A stretch of 64,000 nt of DNA from NCBI RefSeq assembly GCF_010119235.1, contig NZ_JAAATZ010000001.1, positions 588,501 through 652,500 on the forward strand. The letters are read 5' to 3'. Positions 1 through 6,371 of the stretch are shown here, one piece after another; positions within the stretch are counted from its first letter, which is position 1; every line of letters begins with the position of its first letter. Origin of the DNA: Flavobacterium phycosphaerae (lineage in GTDB: Bacteria; Bacteroidota; Bacteroidia; Flavobacteriales; Flavobacteriaceae). The notes below the pieces were generated by a model that was not told the DNA's origin, did not search any database, and saw nothing but the letters and a program-made list of their open reading frames with translations. A program made the translations under genes and the position numbers.

Positions 1-99
1 TTCGAAAAGAGAAAGCTAAATAATTATTTTGAATGTTAAATGCGTTATCAATTTAACTAACCCAGATTAATTTATCATTCAACATTTACAATAAATTTT

Positions 100-924
100 A
101 TGAAGCAGTACCATGATTTAGTGCGACACGTTTTAGCAAACGGTTGTCAAAAAGGAGATAGAACCGGGACGGGAACCAAAAGTGTTTTTGGGTACCAAAT
201 GCGCTTTGATTTAAATGAAGGTTTTCCAATGGTAACTACCAAAAAACTTCACCTGAAATCAATTATTTATGAGTTATTATGGTTCTTAAAAGGCGATACT
301 AATATTGCTTATTTAAAAGAAAACGGCGTAAAAATCTGGGACGAATGGGCTGATGAAAACGGGGACTTGGGTCCGGTATACGGCCATCAATGGCGCAATT
401 GGAACAGCGAAGAAATTGATCAAATCACCGAATTGATTGACACTTTAAAGAAAAACCCCAACAGTCGACGCATGTTGGTTTCCGCCTGGAATCCTTCGGT
501 ATTGCCGGACACTTCAAAATCGTTTGCCGAAAATGTAGCCAACGGAAAAGCCGCTTTACCTCCTTGCCATGCCTTTTTTCAATTTTATGTAGCCGATGGC
601 AAATTATCTTGTCAGTTATACCAAAGAAGCGCTGATATTTTCTTAGGCGTTCCGTTTAATATTGCTTCTTATGCTTTATTTACCATGATGATTGCTCAGG
701 TTTGCGACTTACAAGTAGGCGAATTCATTCACACTTTTGGCGATGCTCATATTTATAACAATCACTTTGAACAAGTAGAATTGCAATTATCGCGTGAGCC
801 AAGACCATTACCGAAAATGATTCTGAATCCGGAGGTGAAAAACATCTTCGACTTTACTTTTGAAGATTTTACTTTAGTAGATTACGACCCGCATCCTCAT
901 ATTAAAGGCGCTGTTGCTATTTAA
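100..924 (+). CDS. thyA: Thymidylate synthase
   Basis: Cytoplasmic enzyme that methylates dUMP to dTMP using 5,10-methylene-tetrahydrofolate, leaving dihydrofolate. The 274-residue product shows the family landmarks: the phosphate-binding RTGTGT near residues 21-26, the nucleophile Cys156 in PPCH, the QRSADIFLG segment near 182-190 and the adjacent NIASYA helix. Length is normal for a ThyA without insert. The ATG start gives the expected N-terminus ([12 protein letters not shown]). folA, which recycles the dihydrofolate product, lies about 2.2 kb downstream on the same strand, with two unrelated-looking genes between them. The first 99 bases contain nothing I can assign beyond a possible C-terminal tail of an upstream gene. 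Confidence 0.97.
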   Translation: MKQYHDLVRHVLANGCQKGDRTGTGTKSVFGYQMRFDLNEGFPMVTTKKLHLKSIIYELLWFLKGDTNIAYLKENGVKIWDEWADENGDLGPVYGHQWRNWNSEEIDQITELIDTLKKNPNSRRMLVSAWNPSVLPDTSKSFAENVANGKAALPPCHAFFQFYVADGKLSCQLYQRSADIFLGVPFNIASYALFTMMIAQVCDLQVGEFIHTFGDAHIYNNHFEQVELQLSREPRPLPKMILNPEVKNIFDFTFEDFTLVDYDPHPHIKGAVAI

Positions 925-1014
925 ATCGTTTCCAAATTTCTAAAAAAGACTACCAATTATTAGTTCCGCTAATTTTTTGTTTATTTTTATATGGAATTTA
1001 CTTTTCTTTAACCA

Positions 1015-2433
1015 ATGAAAACAATCGGAATTATCGGCGTCGGATTCACCGGAACAATGACAGCCGTTCAGCTTATTGAAAAAGCTACAGCTCCATGTGA
1101 AATAACTTTAATAAATGAGAGAGAAACACTGAACCGAGGCATTGCTTATAATCCGTATTCAGACAAACATTTATTAAATGTCATAACCGCTAAAATGAGT
1201 GCTTTCCCTGATCAGCCGGATCATTTTTTGGACTGGATTATGGAAAGGGATGACTTTAAAAATAAAGACAAGGCTTTTATTGCCAATTCCTTTTTACCAC
1301 GTCAATTGTTTGGCGATTATTTGGTTACCATTTGGGAAAAATACCAAGCAGTTGCTAAATCAAAAAACATAAAACTAACCGTCATTGAAAGTTTTGTGGT
1401 CGATTTAGAAGTACATCCTAATTCCGTAGAACTTTGGTTAGACAACAACGACAAATTGCTGGTGGATTATGGTATAATTGCTTCCGGAAATCAAGTGCCA
1501 AAGAATCCAAAAATAGAAAATCCTGATTTTTACCAAAGCAAAAATTATTTCCAAAACCCCTGGAAGATTGATTCAGTACTTAACATCAACCCCGATTTGC
1601 CCGTATTGATTGTAGGTAATGGATTGACCATGGTGGATACTGTAATTGCTCTTTTGGAACAAGGATTTAAAAATGAAATTTATTCCATTTCCCCTAACGG
1701 ATTTAATATTTTACCACACCGTCACAACGGATTGAAATACACCAAACTAACCGAAGAGCTGCGAGACGATATGAGTTTGTATGATTTGGTGAAATTGGTT
1801 CATAAACACATCAAAGCGGTTAGAGAATATGGCGCAACTGCCGAACCGGTCATCGATTCTTTGCGTCCGTTTACTCAAAATATGTGGAAACGTTTTACCG
1901 ATGAAGAAAGAAGTATATTCATGTCGAGATTCCGTCATTTATGGGGAGTTGCGCGTCATCGAATTCCGATTCACTCTCACGATAAATTACAGCAGTTGCG
2001 TATTGACGGCAAGTTAAAAATCAATTCCGGCCGATTACTGAATTTCACCGAAGTGGCAGATGGTATCCTAGTGGATTATTTTGACAAAAAAGAACACGCC
2101 AACAAGCAAGTAAAAGTATCGAGAATCATTAACTGCACCGGTCCAGACACCGATTTGAATAATATTGAGCATTCGTTTCTGAAAAACTGTCTGCTAAAAG
2201 GACTCTTAAAACAAGACACTCTTAAATTGGGAATTGTTGCTGACACCACCACTTTTCAAGTTATTGATGCCAACAATCAACCGCATTCCAATTTATTTAC
2301 CTTGGGCGGAAATTTGAAAGGCGAACTTTGGGAAAGCACCGCGGTGAATGAACTTAGAACACAAGCTGAACGTTTGGCCGAAAGACTTAAACCGCAAAAT
2401 CAGCCAACGGTAGTTCAGCCATTAGATGCTTAA
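1015..2433 (+). CDS. FAD/NAD(P)-binding protein (YdhS-like, NAD_binding_9 type)
   Basis: Predicted cytoplasmic flavoprotein of 472 residues. The N-terminus carries a dinucleotide-binding Rossmann motif (GIIGVGFTGT, residues 5-14), followed by the NRGIAYNPYSDKHLLNV-type segment seen in the FAD-NAD(P)-binding family that includes E. coli YdhS. A second GxGxT motif (IVGNGLTMVD, about residue 200) suggests a second nucleotide-binding half, and a late NCTGPDTDL motif fits an FAD-contacting strand. The substrate is not known for this family, so the exact reaction cannot be given. It stands alone, followed by a strong terminator hairpin at 2454-2477. Confidence 0.8.
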   Translation: MKTIGIIGVGFTGTMTAVQLIEKATAPCEITLINERETLNRGIAYNPYSDKHLLNVITAKMSAFPDQPDHFLDWIMERDDFKNKDKAFIANSFLPRQLFGDYLVTIWEKYQAVAKSKNIKLTVIESFVVDLEVHPNSVELWLDNNDKLLVDYGIIASGNQVPKNPKIENPDFYQSKNYFQNPWKIDSVLNINPDLPVLIVGNGLTMVDTVIALLEQGFKNEIYSISPNGFNILPHRHNGLKYTKLTEELRDDMSLYDLVKLVHKHIKAVREYGATAEPVIDSLRPFTQNMWKRFTDEERSIFMSRFRHLWGVARHRIPIHSHDKLQQLRIDGKLKINSGRLLNFTEVADGILVDYFDKKEHANKQVKVSRIINCTGPDTDLNNIEHSFLKNCLLKGLLKQDTLKLGIVADTTTFQVIDANNQPHSNLFTLGGNLKGELWESTAVNELRTQAERLAERLKPQNQPTVVQPLDA

Positions 2434-2453
2434 TCACCTTATATCTTATGCAT

Positions 2454-2483
2454 AAAATCCGCTCTTAAGCGGATTTTTTATTT
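2454..2483 (+). terminator. Rho-independent terminator after the FAD/NAD(P) protein
   Basis: A perfect 10-bp stem (AAAATCCGCT / AGCGGATTTT, 2454-2463 and 2468-2477) with a 4-base loop is followed by a run of T. It lies 20 bases after the stop codon at 2433. Confidence 0.8.
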
Positions 2484-2500
2484 TTTAACCAACTAAAATA

Positions 2501-2614
2501 TCATAGTACCAAAACACTGTTTTCTGCTCCGGCAAAATCGTTATAAGTAAAACTGTCGGCTTCCGTATTGTTTACCAAATTTACTATTTTACAAGCGCTA
2601 TCACTTTTAGGAGA
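2501..2614 (-). pseudogene. Possible C-terminal remnant of an unidentified gene
   Basis: The 340-base gap between 2433 and 2774 holds a terminator, this fragment and a palindrome. On the minus strand 38 codons are open between TAA (2615-2617) and TGA (2501-2503), and the reading (…CKIVNLVNNTEADSFTYNDF…) has a normal globular-protein composition rather than that of a random AT-rich frame. There is no ATG, only an internal TTG. I do not recognise the protein. It may be the decayed tail of a lost gene; chance is a real alternative. Confidence 0.25.
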
Positions 2615-2686
2615 TTACTAAAAAAGCAGGTGTGATTAAAAGAAAACACATAATTTATGACTCCTTAATTTCTTTATTCTTTATCA

Positions 2687-2700
2687 AGAAAACGTTTTCT
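2687..2700. promoter_or_regulatory. LacI-type palindromic operator candidate upstream of the 2TM-folA pair
   Basis: A perfect 14-bp palindrome AGAAAACGTTTTCT with a central CG, typical of LacI-family operators. It shares the 12-base core GAAAACGTTTTC with the palindrome between susC and the LacI gene at 60045-60058. It lies 73 bases before the 2TM gene start. That the starch-locus regulator binds here is inference; another LacI-family protein elsewhere in the genome could be the partner. Confidence 0.5.
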
Positions 2701-2761
2701 TACTGCATTATCTGAAAATGAGATTTTAGCATTTTAAAAATAAGTTTTATCTTTAAAGCAC

Positions 2762-2769
2762 TAATTTCG
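2762..2769 (+). promoter_or_regulatory. -7 element-like sequence immediately before the 2TM gene
   Basis: TAATTTCG matches the Bacteroidota -7 element TAnnTTTG at seven of eight positions and is separated from the ATG at 2774 by only four bases. If used, transcription would begin at or next to the start codon. No good -33 TTG is visible at the usual distance. Confidence 0.3.
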
Positions 2770-2773
2770 CCCT

Positions 2774-3112
2774 ATGGAAAGAGATCAACACGAATTATAC
2801 GAATATGCCCGAGATAGAATCAAACAAAAAAAAAGTTTGTATTTTCATTTCATGGTGCTGTTAATCGGCAGTTTGTTTTTATTTGTTGCCAACAAATGGC
2901 TTTCTTTCTATCCTGACAGAACCTGGTGGACTTGGGCGGTTGCCCTTTGGATATTCCTGTTTTTACTTCACACCATTAAAGTATTTATCATTGACAGCTT
3001 TATGAACAAACACTGGGAGCGTGCTCAAATTGATAAGCTAATGTTGCAACAATCCAAAAAATTAGAACAATTGAAAAATGATTTTGATAATGCTAAATCT
3101 ACTGCAGAATGA
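2774..3112 (+). CDS. 2TM domain-containing membrane protein
   Basis: A 112-residue protein with a charged N-terminus, two hydrophobic segments (about residues 24-42 and 54-74) separated by a short WxxxYPDRTWWTW loop, then an amphipathic, coiled-coil-prone C-terminus. This matches the Bacteroidota 2TM domain family, often found next to signalling genes and lacking a defined biochemical role. The stop overlaps the folA start by four bases (ATGA), so the two are almost certainly co-transcribed. A palindromic operator candidate lies upstream at 2687-2700. Confidence 0.8.
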   Translation: MERDQHELYEYARDRIKQKKSLYFHFMVLLIGSLFLFVANKWLSFYPDRTWWTWAVALWIFLFLLHTIKVFIIDSFMNKHWERAQIDKLMLQQSKKLEQLKNDFDNAKSTAE

Positions 3113-3591
3113 TTACACTTATAGCGGCAGTAGCAGAAAACAATGCACTGGGTAAAGACAATCAACTGCTTTGGCATTTGCCCGATGATTTTAAACGATT
3201 CAAAAGTTTAACTTCCGGACATTATATTATCATGGGAAGAAAAACATTTGAAAGTTTTCCAAAACCTTTGCCCAACAGAACGCATGTTATCATCACCCGA
3301 CAAAAAAACTATGCTCCAGAAGGTTGTATTGTTGTCAATTCATTGGAAGATGCTATTGCGGTTTGTCCAAAAGACGAAGAAGTTTTTGTCATTGGAGGTG
3401 GTGAAATTTATACTCAATCTATAGCCATGGCTGATAAAATTGACATCACCAAAGTACATCAGCATTTTGAAGCCGACACTTTTTTTCCCGAAATCGATTT
3501 GAAGCTATGGAAGTTGATAAGTGAAGAATTTCATCCCAAAGATGAAAAGCATGCTTTTGACTTTACTTTTTTAACTTACGTCAGAAGATAA
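3109..3591 (+). CDS. folA: Dihydrofolate reductase
   Basis: Cytoplasmic NADPH-dependent reductase that regenerates tetrahydrofolate, including the dihydrofolate made by ThyA. The 160-residue product has the usual length and motifs: the N-terminal ITLIAAVAENNALGKDNQLLW strand and Met20-type loop, the catalytic acidic residue Asp27 in LPDDFKRF, the NADPH-binding IMGRKTFES near residues 41-49, and VIGGGEIY near residue 97. It is translationally coupled to the 2TM gene by a 4-base overlap. The stop runs into an A-rich hairpin at 3591-3613. Confidence 0.96.
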   Translation: MITLIAAVAENNALGKDNQLLWHLPDDFKRFKSLTSGHYIIMGRKTFESFPKPLPNRTHVIITRQKNYAPEGCIVVNSLEDAIAVCPKDEEVFVIGGGEIYTQSIAMADKIDITKVHQHFEADTFFPEIDLKLWKLISEEFHPKDEKHAFDFTFLTYVRR

Positions 3592-3613
3592 AAAAACACC
3601 CCGAAAGGTGTTT
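3591..3613 (-). terminator. Terminator hairpin between convergent folA and the small membrane gene
   Basis: AAACACC / GGTGTTT form a 7-bp stem around a 6-base loop. Read on the minus strand it is followed by a T-run, so it best serves the minus-strand gene ending at 3642. It may also stop folA less efficiently. Confidence 0.6.
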
Positions 3614-3641
3614 AAAATCAAAACAGTTAATCCATTTCTCA

Positions 3642-3959
3642 TTAAGTTTCCAATAATAATTGGCAGCTTAAGACGAAAATAATCAGTACCAAGAACAGGC
3701 CTGAGGATATCATTATCACATTGGAAATTCTTTGCGAGTACATTTCATAGAATCCTTTAACGCCAAATACCACAAAAGTGCTAAAGGTGAAATATGTCAA
3801 AATTTCCAAAAATTTATTTAACCCAATAAACAAATGCCTTTCAACCTCATTGCCCCCAATAAGATTGACAGAATCTTTCAATAGAAATAAAAGGACAAAA
3901 GTTACCACAAGTGAAACTACAATCCATCTTATTTCTGACATCATAACTCTTGCATTCAT
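3642..3959 (-). CDS. Small hypothetical membrane protein, three predicted TM segments
   Basis: Unrecognised protein of about 105 residues if started at the ATG at 3957-3959; the frame is open upstream to an ATG at 4028, which would add 23 residues rich in Ile, Phe and Lys. I prefer the inner start because it gives a short polar N-terminus (MNARVMMSEIRW) before the first hydrophobic segment. Three hydrophobic stretches follow: about residues 12-26, 44-62 and 76-96. It is convergent with folA and divergent from menG. No domain is recognisable; an inner-membrane location is inferred from hydropathy. Confidence 0.55.
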   Translation of the reverse strand: MNARVMMSEIRWIVVSLVVTFVLLFLLKDSVNLIGGNEVERHLFIGLNKFLEILTYFTFSTFVVFGVKGFYEMYSQRISNVIMISSGLFLVLIIFVLSCQLLLET

Positions 3960-4133
3960 GGTCTTAAATATTTTGATTTTTGATACTACAAAGTTTCTAA
4001 TTATAAATGACAAAAAAATCCCCAACAATGGGTATTTTTTATTAAAAAATGATATAATTTTACTACAATTAATTTATCTGAAATTAAAAATAGCTGTTTT
4101 ACTAAATCATTCCGCTAATTAAAATATTGGCTT

Positions 4134-4141
4134 ATATTTGT
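4134..4141 (+). promoter_or_regulatory. Bacteroidota -7 promoter element before menG
   Basis: TATATTTG fits TAnnTTTG, 13 bases before the menG ATG. No convincing -33 TTG is seen at about 19 bases spacing. Confidence 0.45.
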
Positions 4142-4154
4142 CGAAAAATAACCT

Positions 4155-4885
4155 ATGTCTAAGAGTATCACTCCTTATAAAGATTCCGCACTTGGCAAAA
4201 AAGAACAAGTAACCCAAATGTTCGATACCATTTCGGGGAATTATGATGGATTAAACAGAGTCATTTCTTTGGGCATTGATGTTAAATGGCGTAAAAAAGT
4301 TGTCGCTTTAGTAGCCGCAAAAAAACCGGAAACCATTTTAGACATTGCCACCGGAACCGGTGATTTGGCCATTTTGATGACTACCACTACCGCCCAAAAA
4401 ATAATTGGTCTTGATTTATCCTCAGGCATGTTGGAAGTGGGCAAGAAAAAATTCAAGGTAAAAATTTATCCGATAAAATAGAAATGGTTTTAGGTGACAG
4501 TGAAAACATTCCTTATCCCGATAATTATTTTGATGCCATTACGGTTTCCTTTGGTATTCGAAACTTTGAAACCTTAGAAAAAGGCTTAGCTGAAATTCAC
4601 CGTGTTTTAAAACCTAACGGTGTTTTTGTTATACTAGAAACTTCGGTTCCGACAAAATTCCCTTTCAAACAAGGTTATACTTTTTATACTAAATACATTT
4701 TACCTTTGGTAGGGAAATTATTTTCTAAAGACAATAGTGCCTACGGTTACCTATCAGAATCAGCTGCTAACTTTCCATTTGGCGAAGCGTTAAACAATAT
4801 TTTACGAAAAACTTCGTTTATAGATTGTAAAGCGTTGCCGCAAACCTTTGGAGTAGCCACCATTTATACCGCAACAAAAAAATAA
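4155..4885 (+). pseudogene. menG: Demethylmenaquinone methyltransferase, interrupted by a one-base frameshift
   Basis: SAM-dependent enzyme (UbiE/MenG family) that makes the last step of menaquinone synthesis. The N-terminal part (4155-4481) has the family start SALGKKEQVTQMFDTIS and SAM motif ILDIATGTGDLA (residues 61-72). It then ends in an aberrant …KFKVKIYPIK tail. The rest (…EMVLGDSENIPYPDNYFD…, SFGIRNFE, …VFVILETS) continues in another frame to 4885. Restoring one A in the A6 run at 4446-4451 gives a continuous reading through KKKIQGKNLSDKIEMVLG and about 243 residues, normal for MenG. Since menaquinone is the usual Flavobacterium quinone, a sequencing error is more likely than true loss. 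Confidence 0.88.
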
Positions 4886-4907
4886 AACTGAAGTTGTCAG
4901 CATACCA

Positions 4908-5609
4908 ATGAAAAAAATATTTGTTCTATTTCTTCTAATTACACTACAGACACAAGCACAATTGGGCAAAAGTTTGTTTACCAAAGACCCAATCATAAAC
5001 TTGGAGAATTTTGACAAACAAAAAGTGTATTGGGGCTATTTTTTAGGATTTAGTACTTTTGATTACAAAACCGATTATAAAGTGCCCGGAAAGGATATTG
5101 ATGTGAAAGGACATACCGGATTCAATGTTGGACTTGTGGGCAGTTTAAGACTTCATGAATACGTAGAACTTCGTTTTGAACCAGGCTTGTACTACGCTAG
5201 CAGAACATTAACATACTCAGGATTCAACAAAGATCGTGATGCTATTAGAGAAGTAAAGGCAACTTACATCGACTTCCCGTTGATGTTGAAATTTTCTTCG
5301 TTAAGAACCGGTAATGTTCGCCCTTACTTGGTTGGTGGTGTATCCTCTACATTGAATCTTTCGAGCAACTCGAAATCAAAAGACGACAACCTGCAACAAA
5401 AATTCAGAGTAAAACCTTGGACCCAAAATTATACTTTTGGTTTTGGCGTTGATTTGTATTTTGAATATTTTAAATTCTCTCCTTCTATTCGAGGGGTTTT
5501 TGGTTTCAAAGACGAATTGATTCGCGACAATGACCCTAACAGCCCGTGGACAGGAAACATTGAATCATTGAAAACCCGTGCGGTGCTTATCAATTTTACT
5601 TTCCACTAA
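4908..5609 (+). CDS. porT: PorT-family outer-membrane beta-barrel protein (type IX secretion)
   Basis: A 233-residue precursor with a signal peptide (cleavage likely after residue 17, TQAQ|LG), then an NLENFDKQKVYWGYFLGF segment that resembles the conserved start of PorT/SprT proteins, followed by alternating beta-strand-like segments consistent with a small 8-stranded outer-membrane barrel. PorT is required for T9SS function and gliding in Flavobacterium relatives. Context supports this: it follows menG by 22 bases and precedes the SpoU methyltransferase and tamL, an arrangement I associate with flavobacterial porT. T9SS cargo (sorting domains at 49516-54015) is encoded in the window. Its stop overlaps that of the convergent methyltransferase by four bases. 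Confidence 0.75.
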   Translation: MKKIFVLFLLITLQTQAQLGKSLFTKDPIINLENFDKQKVYWGYFLGFSTFDYKTDYKVPGKDIDVKGHTGFNVGLVGSLRLHEYVELRFEPGLYYASRTLTYSGFNKDRDAIREVKATYIDFPLMLKFSSLRTGNVRPYLVGGVSSTLNLSSNSKSKDDNLQQKFRVKPWTQNYTFGFGVDLYFEYFKFSPSIRGVFGFKDELIRDNDPNSPWTGNIESLKTRAVLINFTFH

Positions 5610-6334
5610 GAATTTCTTTTAAACTCACTCAGGAAAATAGCGGTCGCCGTAGCTACATTCAAACTTTCGGTTTGTTGTAAGTCTCCAAATCTCGGAATGG
5701 CAATTCGGTTTTTGATGCTTTTTTCTAAAACTGCCGAAATTCCGTTAGCTTCGTTACCAAGAACCAATATTCCTTCAGTGGGCAATGTTTCTTTATAAAC
5801 ATTTTTCCCATCCATAAAAGTACCGAAAACCGGCAATTGACTTTTGGAGAGATACTCCTCTAAATCTAAATAATTGACCTTGACACGAGCTATAGAACCC
5901 ATGGTTGATTGAATTACTTTTGGGTTGTAACTATCAACTGTTTCTTTAGAACAAATTAATTGTTTGACTCCAAACCAATCACACAGTCGAATGATAGTTC
6001 CCAAATTTCCGGGATCACGAATATCATCCAAAGCTACTATCAAGCCAGAATTTTCAACATTTGTTTCTTTTGGAATTTTAAAAAGTGCCAAACACGAACT
6101 CGGAGAACTTAGCGCACTAATGCGTTTCATATCCTGCTCTTTTATCATTGTTTTTTGCGAAGTCGTAACCTTTGGGAAAATATCTTCGGTAACAAACAAA
6201 TGTTCCAGCACAAAATTTGATAGTAACAATTCCTGTATTACTTTTACACCTTCAGCAAGGAACAATTGTTCTTCATTTCGGTATTTTTTATGTTGAAGAC
6301 TGGTAATTAATTTTATTTGGTTTTTACTAACCAT
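5606..6334 (-). CDS. TrmH/SpoU-family RNA 2'-O-methyltransferase
   Basis: SPOUT-class enzyme predicted to methylate a ribose in rRNA or tRNA. The 242-residue reading from ATG 6332-6334 has an N-terminal substrate-binding region (MVSKNQIKLITSLQHKKYR, the usual start for RlmB/TsnR-like proteins), then motif 1 (DDIRDPGNLGTIIR), motif 2 (VLGNEANGIS) and motif 3 (ESLNVATATAIFL) that together form the SAM-binding knot. The frame is open upstream to 6478, but those 48 extra codons overlap tamL and its promoter and lack similarity to the family, so I reject that start. Target nucleotide cannot be told from sequence. Confidence 0.9.
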   Translation of the reverse strand: MVSKNQIKLITSLQHKKYRNEEQLFLAEGVKVIQELLLSNFVLEHLFVTEDIFPKVTTSQKTMIKEQDMKRISALSSPSSCLALFKIPKETNVENSGLIVALDDIRDPGNLGTIIRLCDWFGVKQLICSKETVDSYNPKVIQSTMGSIARVKVNYLDLEEYLSKSQLPVFGTFMDGKNVYKETLPTEGILVLGNEANGISAVLEKSIKNRIAIPRFGDLQQTESLNVATATAIFLSEFKRNS

Positions 6335-6343
6335 AAAATACTG

Positions 6344-6351
6344 TACTTTTG
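6344..6351 (+). promoter_or_regulatory. Bacteroidota -7 element before tamL
   Basis: TACTTTTG fits TAnnTTTG. A TTG lies at 6317-6319, 24 bases upstream, slightly farther than optimal. The element sits just 20 bases before the TTG start of tamL and within the short gap between the two divergent genes. Confidence 0.45.
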
Positions 6352-6371
6352 AATTAAATATTTCGCAACAC

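Noticed and set aside
1..99. C-terminal tail of an upstream gene
   Set aside because: Two short frames end here (one after five codons, one after twelve), but too little sequence remains to support either.
3778..4122. 114-codon plus-strand frame opposite the small membrane gene
   Set aside because: Low-complexity, Lys/Ile/Asn-rich, no domain; the minus-strand reading has clear TM segments and a terminator placed for it.
4440..4485. Programmed -1 ribosomal frameshifting in menG
   Set aside because: AAG AAA AAA is slip-prone, but MenG needs no second product, no stimulatory structure is evident, and two other genes show the same homopolymer contraction, which favours sequencing error.
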